64,000 nt of DNA from Artemisia argyi (Eukaryota > Streptophyta > Magnoliopsida > Asterales > Asteraceae). Under the pieces are notes generated by a model, which saw only the letters and a list, made by a program, of their open reading frames with translations, made no database searches and was not told the origin of the DNA. This document shows positions 1 to 11,379 of the stretch, piece by piece. How positions within the stretch are numbered: position 1 is the stretch's first letter; the number at the start of each line of letters is the position of its first letter. The stretch lies in contig CM060704.1 of the NCBI GenBank assembly GCA_030686995.1, forward strand, positions 112,958,542 to 113,022,541, read 5' to 3'. A program made the translations under genes and the position numbers.

Positions 1-473
1 AAAACATGGTACCCAGTTTCTCATGAGTCCGAGATGGTTAGTCAAAGACATCCATTGCACTCACATGCACATGGTGTGGATGTTGACGGAGGATAAAATG
101 TTCCTTTACACATTGTTCCTATTTCTAGATAATTTTCACTAGTGACGGTTTTCTTAATTTTCATTAGTGATGACCATGGTTTTAAAAACACTTGGGTTTC
201 AAAATTACTACATTTAGATTTGTGTAGGAAGTTTTACAAATTTTATTTGTTTAGACTTGCTTGTTGAGGATTCACCCAAATCATAACCTAAGCCCGTTCT
301 ATCTCCAAATGCCTTTTGACCATTTAGCAAGTTTTTAAGTGACTTAGAGCTCTTTTCAAATCTAGATAGTATGTTAGCCATTTCATTAGCTTTCTTAATT
401 TCATCTTTGTAGTCCTAATATATTTCGCATTCTAGCTCAATTTCTATGCTTCTATCAAGTCTAGACATTTTAT
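1..473 (-). pseudogene. copia Gag, C-terminal part (continues left of window)
   Basis: On the minus strand, reading from 473, the frame continues directly from the Gag segment ending at 7059 once LARD A and one copy of its 5-bp target duplication are removed. It shows the lysine-rich coiled stretch typical of SIRE-type Gag, including SRFEKSSKSLKNLLNGQK followed by a GLGY motif. At least one in-frame stop interrupts it (after CEIY), and a second follows near 180-240, so it is not functional. Remaining gag-pol sequence would lie outside the window. Confidence 0.6.
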
Positions 474-1916
474 TGATATACGTAGGAATTGCGCCCTTGC
501 AACAGGTTTAACTCTCAAGGGATCTCGAGAAGCTTACAACCCCCACCAGGCAGTGTACCTGATCGTTGTAGTATAGTATAGTGACAAGTACCGGGGGATT
601 GATCATTCAACTCAGGAACAGTGTCGCTAGGATTAGAAAGCCTAATAAACTAGGTCTAGAGGTGAGGGATGATTCTTTTTGTATTTTTATATTTTATGGA
701 AAGCAAGTAAAATCTTGGGTTTTGAAGGAGTGGGCGGAATTAGTTGCTAGCCAACTAACCCAATTAACTACTGATGCAATAAAAGTAAAATAACAGAAAT
801 GAAAATAAAGCTATTAAACTAATGTGGAGGAAACAATAATGAGGAAAGTTGTGTTTACTTAGACTTCATTACTCCCTAGATATCTTTTACAGGTTGATTA
901 GCTTGTTACAATTGCATGGATGACGGGTCATATTCCTTAATACTAGTCGTAGGGCCGTGTACAATATTCCCTACCTCTATAAGATCCTACTTCACTCCTA
1001 TGTCGAGCCGTTAGAAGCTCCTAACATGGGATTATTAGAATCCTCTTACGCATTAAATACACCAAAAATCGTAGTACACCTCCGATCATGTTTCTTAAGT
1101 CGTTCAAGCAAGTTACCAATGGAAGTCTGCCAGTTTTCTTAAGCCTAACATCGAATACAATCATCCGTAACAATTATAAACAAACAATCAACCCATAATT
1201 AACATCTAGGTTTCACTACATCTAAGCAAACACAATGAAAATCTAGCCTAGCATGTTAAATAGAAGACAAGCGTAAGATATAATCACACAACACATAGGC
1301 ATATTGAATGATTTGAATGAATACTTATCTTCAATTAAACATAGAAGAATCAAGGGGTTGGAACCCTTGAAAAACTGATAAAATTCGGACTTGGGTTTAT
1401 TCCCTCAAAGTTGCACACTAATAAATGAAATTTGGAAAACTATATATAGATATTACATCGTGACGGCGTCATGTGTTAGCCCGTGACGCCGTCAACTCGC
1501 CGCCTTCATAAAATCGTATTGCCTAGATCTATTTGTGACGCCGTCATGTGTAGAAATACTCTGGGCTGTCACTAATGTTTGGACCCTGACGGCCTTGGTG
1601 ACGCCGTCAGGCCGTAGGCTTGAAAACTCTCTGGATCGTCACATGTATTTTCCACTTCCACTTCTTTTGTAACTCTTGACGCCATCATGTACAAAGGCTT
1701 GACGCTGTCAGGTACTGTTCCCAGCAAGGAAATTTGAGACTTTGTCGTTTTCTTCACTGTTATGCTCCAAAAACATCCAAAATGCTTCCTTTTCCAGATT
1801 TCTCTCCAAAAGTACCTAAAATGACAAAATGAACGATTTAGGGCAATATTTGATCAAATAATCTCGAATTCGGGCTTAAATGACCCCTTAAAAGCGGTAC
1901 ACTTTTCGCCTCATCA
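474..1916 (-). repeat. LARD A 3' LTR
   Basis: This 1443-bp LTR is nearly identical to 5615-7058; differences are scattered single bases, so the insertion is old enough to have diverged but still recognisable. A TATA-like stretch (CTATATATAG, about 1440-1449) sits just downstream, in element orientation, of a cluster of TGACG palindromes at 1461-1620. The outer end reads TGATATACGTAGG on the plus strand where the other copy has TGATGTACGCAGG. Confidence 0.9.
563..590 (+). other. tRNA-Asp 5'-half-like segment in LTR (copy 1 of 4)
   Basis: The plus strand reads TCGTTG, then a TAGTA duplication, then TAGTATAGTGACAAGTA. This matches bases 2-24 of plant tRNA-Asp(GTC), which I recall as beginning GTCGTTGTAGTATAGTGG, with one 5-bp tandem duplication and two mismatches. 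It is antisense to the retroelement. Equivalent copies lie at 5705-5732 (+), 10761-10788 (-) and 15318-15345 (-). No anticodon arm or 3' half follows, so it is not a tRNA gene. Confidence 0.55.
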
Positions 1917-1960
1917 AATACCCTTACACTTGAGATTTGCTTGTCCTCAAGCAAATGCGC
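1917..1960 (-). other. LARD A polypurine-tract region and conserved hairpin
   Basis: In element orientation the interior ends with GCTTGAGGACAAGC, a perfect short hairpin, then CAAGTGTAAGGGTATT directly against the LTR TG. The same arrangement is at 13775-13817 in LARD B. By family convention this marks the plus-strand priming site; the tract is only weakly purine-rich here. Confidence 0.6.
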
Positions 1961-2466
1961 TTTTATTCTAATCAAAATACAAGTTAGGGGTCATTTAACA
2001 CTAATACAAAAGTAATTACAACAAATAATCATTCCACTAAAAACCAAAGACAAGCACGGATGTCATACACTAGCACCTCACAAATAGTATTTAGATACTC
2101 ACATCTCTTGGGTGTAATAAAGTATATATCACAATATGGAAATGGAAAACATCTCTCACTGCCTGTCATAGCAAATAGATTACCATAGGCTTGGGAAAAG
2201 ATCAAACCTCCACCACTTGGCGTAAGCACCTAGGATAAACTATCAAAGAGGTCTTTTAAAGGGTTATAACGTTAGGTGTAGGGGTATGGAAAACACGATT
2301 TTGTTGGATAAAGGCAATATTTATTGGTGGCGAGTTAATCATCTTGGTTAATTACATGTACAGTATGGCGTTGCTAAGCCAAGACTTGACTCGACTTAAG
2401 CTAATCAATTATAAATAACAAAAACATAAAACAAACATAGAATAAAACGGGATGGCAGTCCATATG

Positions 2467-2518
2467 TTTTTTTTTTTCTTTTTTCTTTTTTCTATATTTT
2501 TTTCTTTTTCTTGATTTT

Positions 2519-2563
<45 letters not shown>
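2467..2563. repeat. T-rich / poly(T) tract in LARD A interior
   Basis: A long T-rich stretch ends in about 40 consecutive T. The matching place in LARD B (13200-13265, opposite orientation) is A-rich, so the tract is ancestral to the LARD family. The poly-lysine ORF across it is a translation artefact. Confidence 0.9.
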
Positions 2564-2566
<3 letters not shown>

Positions 2567-4398
2567 TACACTCTTACCCTACCATCCAAAATAATACATC
2601 ATAGGGAATGTACATTCCCCTTACACTTGACTTTTTACATATTTTACAATAAATTACTCTAATCACTCAAATCAAGATAATCAAAACACTTGGAGTACTT
2701 TTTAAGATTAACGCGCATATGTGGGTAATATATATGATGTTTTTCCCCATTACTCCATAACATAAGTACTTTACCCATGAGCCTCAATCGTCCCAAAATA
2801 ATATGTACAAGATATGACTCGACTTAGCAACCATGTAATCAATTAGATAATTAACTAAGGGTTTAAACATGTAACAATAATGCACTAAAGATGAGTGCAT
2901 ACACAGAAGGCTAAGGCGATTTGGTTGCACATTTGGGTGGGTTGTAACAAATTCTTCCTTTAAGTAAAATGCTTAAAGTTAGAAACGAAAAGATAGGCTC
3001 GGAGGGGAGTACTAGGGGTTTCGTGTACTAAAAATGAGTACAACGCTAAGGTGTGGGAAAATTAATTGACTTTACTAGTCAAGTAATATGACTTAAATTG
3101 TCAAGTAATTATGATACGGGTTTAACACAAGGGTGATCCTAATGCCTCTTATCATGTAGTAAATCCTACCACACGAATGTAGTCTCACTAGCGGTCTCGG
3201 GATGCATCACTAACGCAAGTTCTAGAATCTAAATGCTACCGGTACACTCATAAGCACTAATAATGAATGCTTTTCCTATCAAATCTAAAGGCGAACCTCA
3301 CATATTTGGGTGGAAAATTTTTCTGAATGGTACGGTTTTGTGCTAGTCATACAACTCCTATACATGAGACGCTTGTTAAGGCTAAAGTTTCACTCCTAAA
3401 TGTTGTAAAAAATTTTAAATTTGGCACTAAAATTACACTAACAAGTATTTCTTTATTACACACCTACCATCAAACAAACAAACTCAAGTGCAATTGTATC
3501 CTATAAGGTATCATCATTTACCCTCCCTTTACACTTAGGATGAACATTATCCACAATGTTCAATTAAAGGATGTAAAAGTAAAACAGGTGAAAGAATGAA
3601 AACAAATACTCCCCTGATTCGTTCGGTGTGGATAGTGTGGCAACAAGGTTAGATCTTCCTCCAAGAAAATGAACGTTCAAAGCTTCCCTTCCAGAAATAT
3701 AAATCATCTTCTTGTCATATATAACCTGTTAAACCCAAGAAAACAATCAAGGCAACCTCGCGTAAAATCGGCGGCAATCTATATATACGAACAAATCCTA
3801 GAAAACAATTTAAGATATAATGATTGTGCAATGAATGTTTGCAGATTTCCTGGAGTTTATAAAACTAAAGAATTAACAAAAACTTTAAGGCTCCGTTAGA
3901 AAAAGAAACTCGCAAAATTTTCAGAATTTTACACGTGACGCCGTCAGGTATTAAACCCTGACGCCGTCAGAAGTGACCTGCAGAAATCTTTATGTTAAGT
4001 TTTCGGAAAATTTCTGGAAAAACTTATGTCCTACTTCCTGGAAAATCCTGCAAAACATCATTATGACTCGATACAAGCATTTGACTCTAACAAATACTAA
4101 TACACATGTTCATTTAATATTGTGGCGAATCAAGATCATTTTCGTTCTTAAACAAATTTGGGGTTTCCCCTTATACTTAGCTTTTGCAAAATACCTTTAT
4201 ATGAAGTTAAGACGAAGTTAAACAACAAAATAAAGCATTTTCACAATTTAATTTTGACACATGATCTACCAACAATAAAAATAAAACATGCATACGGAAG
4301 CAATCAAACAAATAAAAACACACAAAATGTGGGTTGCCTCCAAAGAAGCGTTTTTCTTTATTAACGAGTCTTGTAGCTAGACTCAAGGTCATGGGTAA

Positions 4399-5432
4399 TT
4401 ACGTGACCTCGCCATTGGTCTCATTCTCTAGGTCATCTCCAATCTTAGTTTTGTATTCCGGACCTGATTGTAAATGTTCTTTATAAATACCAACCACCTT
4501 TTTCTCAATTGCTCCAATAATCCTATTAGCAAATTCTCTATCAACTTTATATTTTGGTCCTAGAGTCAAACAATCCTTATAGAAAAGGCTCTTCTTCTCC
4601 CATACATAGTTCATGCCCTTCTTCTTATCATCTTCATTGATGTCCTCAAAGGCACCAATGTTATCCATATCAAATCGAGGCACAAAATGAAATTCTTTCA
4701 TTCTATTAGGCATCCTATATGTGATCCTATCAGTTTCACTAGCAAATCGGATAGTCCCTTCTATCTCATCATATTCTAACTTGGATTCTTCAACAATGGC
4801 TTACCAAACACAACATGGGATAGACGACAATCAATTACACTAGCTAGGTCTTCAACAACCATAAAGTCAATGATATAAGTAAAGTTCCAACAAAGACATG
4901 TAGACCTTTAATTCTCCCGACAAAGTTACAAACTCCACCGGGGTATTTGGGATCTTTTCTAGGTCCAAGTCTTGTTTTCACTATATCATTATAGACACTT
5001 GAGGACATAATGTTGATTGGGAATTCAAAATCAATGTAAGCGTTGTCAACGTGCTTATACCCAATCATACATGGTATCTTAGCATTCTTAGGATCGCCTC
5101 TCTTTATCTTAGGGTCAATTCTAGTAAAAGGAGGTTGAGGATTATTAATAAGATTATTATAGTACGCAGTCTCCTCTAGTGGGATATAGATTGAAATAGT
5201 CATCCGGCTTCGGATCTATCTCTCCTTCCTCAAGTTCCTCAACAACATCCTCAAAATCATTAGATCCTAGGTCCTTATTAGAATACAAGGTGGTTGCTAG
5301 GTCACTAAATGCGTGATTGAGCTCAACATTAATTAACCTATTAAGCTCCCTAAGTTCCCTAATCTCATTCTCAATCTGTTCATGCAACAAAGTCACTTCA
5401 CTAGGGGAAAGGGGTGGATTCGCGTTTTCCAT
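4399..5432 (-). pseudogene. LARD A interior ORF remnants (retropepsin-like region, unresolved)
   Basis: Three overlapping or adjacent open stretches in three different frames (5432-5157 from an ATG at 5432, 5203-4844, 4713-4399) look like one ancestral reading frame broken by at least two frameshifts. The first part is acidic and helical (EIRELRELNRLINVEL) and ends in EELEEGEIDPKP. The middle part has an FPINIMSSSVYNDIV stretch, then GRIKGLHVFVG, in the layout of a diverged aspartic-protease fold but without a visible D-S/T-G catalytic triad. The last part is charged (GMNYVWEKKSLFYKDCLTLG). From memory, similar ORFs recur in Asteraceae retroelements; no function is assigned. LARD B lacks this cargo. 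Confidence 0.45.
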
Positions 5433-5589
5433 AATGGTCAACGGAATAGTCAATGAATTTAATTTACTAACAAAGGCACGAAGAAAACGATAGACTAAAG
5501 AAAACTTAAAAATAAAAATAAAACCATACTAGAAAGGAATCTAGCAAGTAGACCTAATAAAAAGAAATCCTAACCTAGACAATAACTCT

Positions 5590-5608
5590 TCCCCGGGCTG
5601 CGGTGCCA
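5590..5608 (-). other. LARD A primer-binding site (tRNA-Asp)
   Basis: On the plus strand the segment TCCCCGGGCTGCGGTGCCA closely resembles the 3' end of plant tRNA-Asp (recalled as TCCCCGGCAACGGCGCCA), so the minus (element) strand is complementary to the tRNA. It lies six bases inside the 5' LTR, the expected place for first-strand priming. There are a few mismatches and one extra base. Confidence 0.75.
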
Positions 5609-5614
5609 AAAACT

Positions 5615-7058
5615 TGATGTACGCAGGAATTGCGCCCTCGCAATAGGTTTTACCTCTCAAGGGATCTTGAGAAGCTTACAGCCTCCACCAGGCAGTGTAC
5701 CTGATCATTGTAGTATAGTATAGTGACAAGTACCGGGGGATTGATCGTTCAACTCAGGAATAGTGTCTTTAGGATTAGAAAGCCTAATAAACTAGGTCTA
5801 GAGGTGAGGGATGATTCTTTTTGTATTTTTATATTTTATGGAAAGTAAGTAAAATCTCGGGTTTTGAAGGAGTGGGCGGAATTAGTTGCTAACCAACTAA
5901 CCCAATTAACTACTGATGCAATAAAAGTAAAATAACAGAAATGAAAATAAAGTTATTAAACTAATGTGGTGGAAACAATAATGAGGAAAGTTGTGTTTAC
6001 TTAGACTTCATTACTCCCTAGATATCTTTTACAGGTTGATTAGCTTGTTACAATTGCATGGATGATGGGTCATATTCCTTAATACTAGTCATAGGGCCGT
6101 GTACAATATTCCCTGATTTTATAAGATCCTACTTCACTCCTATGTCGAGCCGTTAGAAGCTCCTAACATGGATCATTAGAATTCTCTTACGCATTAAATA
6201 CAACCAAAAATCGTAGTACACCTCCGATCATCTTTCTTAAGACGTTCAAGCAAGTTACCAATGGAAGTCTGCTAGTTTTCTTAAGCCTAACATCGAATAC
6301 AATCATCTGTAACAATTATAAACAAACAATCAACCTATAATTAACGTCTAGGTTTCACTACATCTAAGCAAACACAATGAAAATCTAGCCTAGCATGTTA
6401 AATAGAAGACAAGCGTAAGATATAATCACACAACACATAGACATATTGAATGATTTGAATGAATACTTATCTTCAATTGAACATGGAAGAATCAAGGGGT
6501 TGGAACCCTTGAAAAACTGATAAAATTCGGACTAGGGTCTATTCTCTCAATGTTGCACACTAATGAATGAAATTTGGAAAACTATATATAGATATTACAT
6601 CGTGACGGCGTCATGTGTTAACCCATGACGCCGTCAACTCGCCGCCTTCATAAAATCGTATTGCCTAGATCTATTTGTGACGTCGTCATGTGTAGAAATA
6701 CTCTGGGCCGTCACTAATGTTTGGACCCTGACGGCCTTGGTGACGCCGTCATGCCATAGGCTTGAAAACTCTTTGGATCGTCACGTGTATTTTCCACTTC
6801 CACCTCTTTTGTAACTCTTGACGCCGTCATGTACAAAGGCTTGACGCCGTCAGGTACTGTTCCCAGCAAGGAAATTTGAGACTTTGCCATTTTCTTCACT
6901 TTTATGCTCCAAAAACGTCCAAAATGCTTGCTTTTCCAGATTTCTCTCCAAAAGTACCTAAAATGACAAAAGGAACGATTTAAGGCAATATTTGATCAAA
7001 TAATCTCGAATTCAGGCTTAAATGACCTCTTAAAAGCGGTACACTTTTCACCTCATCA
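5615..7058 (-). repeat. LARD A 5' LTR
   Basis: This 1444-bp LTR is the partner of 474-1916. The TATA-like CTATATATAG is at 6582-6591, with TGACG palindromes immediately upstream in element orientation (6602-6860). U5 contains the tRNA-Asp-like segment at 5705-5732, with one extra substitution compared with the 3' LTR. Confidence 0.9.
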
Positions 7059-7814
7059 TTTATCTTCTAAGACAATTTCTTTTTCAAAATTACTTTCGTA
7101 TGACCTCAAAGATTTATTTTCCGAAAAAGATTTTCTACTTATGTTGCATAGATCATTAAGTTCAATTTCTAATCTTGAAAACTCTAGAATAAATGGGTTA
7201 TAACAAGAATGTTCAATTTTAGAGTGTACCTCACTTGAAGTTTCAATCTTGTGACATATTTCACATTCAATATGCACATTATCATCTTTATCCGCATCAC
7301 TCCAAGACTCATTGATGAGATCATTTCCAAGGTTATTTGTGAGGTCTTTGTCGATGTCATTACCTACATCAAAAATATTTGAACTAGTAGTACATGTATC
7401 TAACTTAACTAAAAGTCTATCTACTAACTTTTCTTCACTAGTGAAGAGTAGTTCAAGATTATTTTCATCATCTTTGGCTTGACAAATCCTTTGATGAAAG
7501 TTTAATAGATTTTTCCATATGTCATTTGCCGTTTGACAAAAGAATATTCTTTCGTATTCAACTCTCAGCAAGGTTTGATAAATCATTATCTTTGCATCTA
7601 TATTTTTACAAAACTTTCTTTTGAAAAATTCATTTTGACTTTCAAAATTCATTTCCATTGGTTGAAAATCACCAATTGAAATGACATCCCAAAGATCATG
7701 ATCTATTGATTTCACGTAACTTTCAAACCTATTTTTCCATTCAATAAAGTTATTATTTTCAAAAAATAGTGGTTCATTAAAAGAACGCCCTTCGAGATAT
7801 TTTTCAGAATCCAT
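7059..7814 (-). pseudogene. copia Gag, N-terminal part (SIRE-like, UBN2-type), truncated by LARD A
   Basis: The frame is open from the ATG at 7814 to the LARD A junction at 7058, about 250 codons. Near the start, FNEPLFFENNNFIEWKNRFE resembles the 'PPLFDGxNFxxWKxRM' core of copia Gag, followed by SIDHDLWDVI and, near the middle, the YERIFFCQTANDIWKNL stretch typical of UBN2-type Gag. In the virus-like particle this protein would package element RNA. It starts about 50 bp downstream of the primer-binding site, as expected. The frame is open up to the insertion, so LARD A probably interrupted a still readable gag. Confidence 0.75.
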
Positions 7815-7867
7815 AAATCGATTCAAGCTTTAAAGTGCAATATACTTTAAATATCTTGAGTGACGTA

Positions 7868-7879
7868 GCTCTGATACCA
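7868..7879 (-). other. copia primer-binding site (initiator tRNA-Met)
   Basis: The minus strand reads TGGTATCAGAGC, the standard plant copia primer-binding site complementary to the 3' end of tRNA-iMet, two bases inside the LTR end at 7882. Confidence 0.9.
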
Positions 7880-7881
7880 AA

Positions 7882-9252
7882 TGTAGAAACTAGAAGGGGG
7901 GGTTGAATAGTTTCACCGTTTTTAATTACTTATTAAAATCGCTTTTGCCTCGGTTAGGTCCGTTTATATTTCTATTGCAAAGTTACTAGATTTGATAATT
8001 ATGTGATATCTAATTAACTAGATGTGAAAGTATAAAGCGTGTAAAGAACAGAGTAAAGGAAAGAACACAACCAAAGGAGACGCCGAGATTTACAGTGGTT
8101 CGGCACTAAGCTCACTCTTCGTCCTACTCCACTCCCTGAGTACCACACTCGTAAGTTTTCAATCACTATGTCAACACACTCCTTCGGGCAGAGCAATCTG
8201 TACACTAGCTTACACCAAGTTTAACGACACTAACTGGAATGTCGAGTCCTAATCCTAACTAGAACCAATCTACACTGAAGCCCACGTAGCCACACGAACA
8301 AGCACTCATGTCCCACTTAGATCGACACACGATCCAAGTCTTCACACGAACGAGCACTCCCATTCATTTGAATCTACACACGATTCAAGTCTTCACACGG
8401 ACTTCGCTAAGTCCAAATCTTCACACTAGAACTCCACTAAGTCCTGGCCTTCACACAACACTCGAACTATTAGAAATCCTATTCTAAATACAATACTTCT
8501 TGGACTTACACCTTTGTCCAAGTTTGTCCTAGTCACGACTCACACACAAGTCGGATCTACAATATTACAACATATACAAATGATAGAGATAGAGGAAGAA
8601 TAGAATCGTAACACTTGTTACGTTTTTGTGTGGACTCAAACAACACTTCGATTCTGGACAAATTCGAGTGTTCTTCTCTTGTACTTTGATGCAGAGGATT
8701 GGAGAATCACTTATAAACACATACCGACATGTTAAAGTGATCAGAAGAAAGAAGAAAGAAGAAAGAAACATAAAGTTTTTGTGCAAAGAGGCTTATTTTT
8801 CTGTGTGAAACAGTGCATTATTTATAGCTGCCAGGAGGAGCTGGGGACGGTCCCTTAAAGGCAGACAGTCCTTTATCACTAAGGGACCGTATTTATGGTA
8901 CCGTCAAGACATTCGCTCCCATTTTGTCCTGACGTGGTGAAAATTTATCTGGTGATAAACTTAACTGATTTGGGTAGGAAAAATAGCTATTTGAATATCT
9001 GAAATTTAAATTTATTTTCTTTAATAAAACATTTCTTTTTAATTACAAAAATACTTTTTTAAAAATGTTTTGTCACATAAAAATGTGAGGGTTTGAGAAA
9101 ATAACAACCTTGATCACTTTACTAGTGTCGGTATCGTATTTGTTTATACCTAAAGTGACGTTGTAGACGATACATTGAGTAATCGAGTTTTCTTGATTAA
9201 AAACTTATTAACCGTAAGTTTACGTATCGTGTTTTTATATTTTGTGATTATC
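7882..9252 (-). repeat. copia 5' LTR, main part
   Basis: This is U5/R and most of U3 of the copia LTR, ending in TTTCTACA beside the primer-binding site. It contains degenerate short tandem repeats around 8280-8460 (CACACGA(A)C / TTCACACG units alternating with AAGTCTTCACAC). The outermost ~26 bp of the LTR are displaced to 15431-15456 by LARD B. Confidence 0.7.
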
Positions 9253-10868
9253 TGATGAGGCGAAAAATGAACCGTTTTTAGGGGGTCATTTTAGCCCGGA
9301 TTCGAATTTATTTGATCATATATTGCCCTAAATCGTTCCTTTTGTCATTTTAGGTACTTTTTGAGTGAATTCTGGAAAAGGAAGCATTTTGGACGTTTTT
9401 GGAGCATAAAAGTGAAGAAAACGGCAAAGTCTTAATTTTCCTTGCTGGGAACAGTACCTGACGGCGTCACAAGATTCTACATGACGGCGTCAAGAGTAAT
9501 ACAAGAGGTGGAACTGGATAAAGTCCGTGACGGTCCAGAGAGTTTTGTACTAGGGACATGACGGCGTCACCCAAGGCCGTCACGTGTAAAATTAAAGAAT
9601 GATGGCCCAGAAGACTTCCTGAAGGCGTCACGTAGGCCGTCACGTGTTAACTTGTCACAACTTGCGCGCGAAGTAGCTGATATTTTTTTGGTCATAACTT
9701 TTGCATACGAACTCGGATTTAGGTGATTCGAAAGCCCACGCGAAGAGGACGAAGAGATCTACAATTTGGTGAAGAAAAGTTTGTCGTGACGCCGTCATGA
9801 TTGGTCTGACGCCGTCATGATCGGGCCGACAGAAAATCAGCCTATAAATATAACATCATAACTTCACTTTTTGTAAGCCCTAAACCCTAAGGTTGATTTC
9901 TGGGTTTAGGTAGGTGTTTTTACAGCAACATAGAGGGTTTCAATCACTCCATAAACATCATGTATTGGTTTTTTGATTCTATCTTAATTATGTTTTCCAT
10001 TATCCTTGTTGTTTGCTCTTCTTTGATGATGGTTTGCTAATTTACCTTGTGTCTACTTATCATTGTGTGAAACTTGTATATAATTGATTAGATCTTATTG
10101 ATTCCTTGTTGATGTTGTGTCTATCTTCATCAATTAGGGTGTGACACTTCGATAGGTCTAGTTGATTTAGCTTATAATTCTTGATTCCTATTGTCTCTTG
10201 TTTGGTTGATTGTATTCGATGTTAGGCTTAAGAAAACTGGCAGACTTCCATTAGTAACATGCTTGAACGTCTTAAGAAACATGATCGGAGGTGTACTACG
10301 ATTTTTTGTTGTATTTAATGCGTAGGAGAATTATAATGATCCCATGTTAGGAGCTTCTAACGGCTCGACATAGGAGTGAAATAGGATCCTATAGAGTTAG
10401 GGAATATTGTACACGGCCCTACGACTAGTATTAAGGAATACAACCCGTCAATTAAAACAAAGTATGACAATTCAATAGGTATAATTGGATAGCTAGGAAG
10501 GAGTAACATATCATGGGTAGACATGCTTCACATCCCTTGTAGAACCTTAGTTTACTTTTCTTGTTTATTAGTTTAAATTAGTAGCTTTTAGGTTAGTTGA
10601 TTAGCAACGAATTCCGCCCACTCTTTCAATACCCAAGAATTTTACTTGATTTTCATAAAATATAAAAACACAAAAAGAATCATCCTTCACCTTTAGACCT
10701 AGTTAGATTAATTTTCAATCCTAACGACACTATTCCTGAGTTGAACGATCAATCCCCTGGTACTTGTCACTATACTATACTACAACGATCAGGTACACTG
10801 CCTGGTGGGGATTGTAAGCTTCTCGAGATCCCTCGAGAGGTAAAACCTGGTGCGATTCCCACGTATCA
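9253..10868 (+). repeat. LARD B 5' LTR
   Basis: This is a 1616-bp LTR. Five perfect TGACG(G/C)CGTCA palindromes (9459-9469, 9482-9492, 9559-9569, 9787-9797, 9807-9817) lie in U3 upstream of the TATA box at 9843. U5 carries the antisense tRNA-Asp-like segment at 10761-10788. Confidence 0.9.
9843..9850 (+). promoter_or_regulatory. TATA box of LARD B 5' LTR
   Basis: TATAAATA lies 26 bp downstream of the last TGACG palindrome. The corresponding site in the 3' LTR is 14401-14408. Transcription would begin about 30 bp downstream, defining the U3/R border. Confidence 0.65.
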
Positions 10869-11331
10869 AGTATTTGGCACATGGAATGATGAGGTCAATA
10901 ACATAAGCCCACAAAATACTCAACCATCATTTAAGGCACACACACCGCCCGTGACTTACCCGGAAGAAGTAGAAGAAACTTTAGGAATTCCGATGGAGGT
11001 AGAACCCTTGGACCAGGCACCACTTGAGGATATAGGTTTGAATACTTGTAGTGATAACCTTACTCCTAGTTCTAGGGAATTTCCTAGTGTTGATGAACCG
11101 GAACCTCAATCTTTACACACCTTTCCATCCTTAGATATATTTCTAGGAGACAAAAGAGGAACCGACCCACCCATCAACCAATATTATCTGGGTAGTTTTA
11201 GGATGAAAGAAGCCATTCACTCACCCCCTTTACCTCACGTGGCATATTTCCACCCTAAGGGTGTGTATCGCTACTTCCACCCGCACTTAATCCTAAGTGT
11301 AGGGAAAACCTCCCTTATTTTCGTTAAATAA
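10869..11331 (+). CDS. LARD B interior ORF, unknown (no nearby ATG)
   Basis: An open frame enters from the 5' LTR and continues to the stop at 11331. The interior part is about 150 codons, acidic and proline-rich (VTYPEEVEETLGIPMEVEPL), with a C-terminal HPKGVYRYFHPHLILSVG stretch. The first in-frame ATG in the interior is at about 10990, so it is either translated from there, fused to leader codons, or not expressed. I recognise no enzyme or nucleic-acid binding motif. LARD A lacks this segment and has a different cargo at the same place. Confidence 0.4.
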
Positions 11332-11379
11332 GGGAAGAGTCAGGCTCGTGACTCGAACAAAAACAAGCGCTTATTGGGA

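Larger units (their letters stand above)
474..7058 (-). mobile_element. LARD A: non-autonomous LTR retrotransposon (Athila/Tat-like), complete, TSD TTTAT
   Basis: A complete 6585-bp element lies on the minus strand. The two direct LTRs (5615-7058 and 474-1916) both run from TGATGAGGCG/TGATGAGGTG to ...TA(C/T)ATCA. The flanks 469-473 and 7059-7063 are both TTTAT, a perfect 5-bp target duplication, and joining across it restores the copia gag frame. Next to the 5' LTR is a primer-binding site for tRNA-Asp. Next to the 3' LTR is the hairpin GCTTGAGGACAAGC and an AGTGTAAGGGTATTT tract, a hallmark of Athila/Tat-type elements. The 3.7-kb interior has only three short, frame-broken ORFs and no reverse transcriptase, RNase H or integrase, so the element needed enzymes supplied in trans. 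Confidence 0.9.

Noticed and set aside
563..600. tRNA-Asp gene in the LTR
   Set aside because: Only the 5' third matches; there is no anticodon arm, T-arm or acceptor 3' strand, so it is a tRNA-like fragment only.
2401..2589. Poly-lysine ORF
   Set aside because: It is the translation of a poly(T) tract in the LARD interior.
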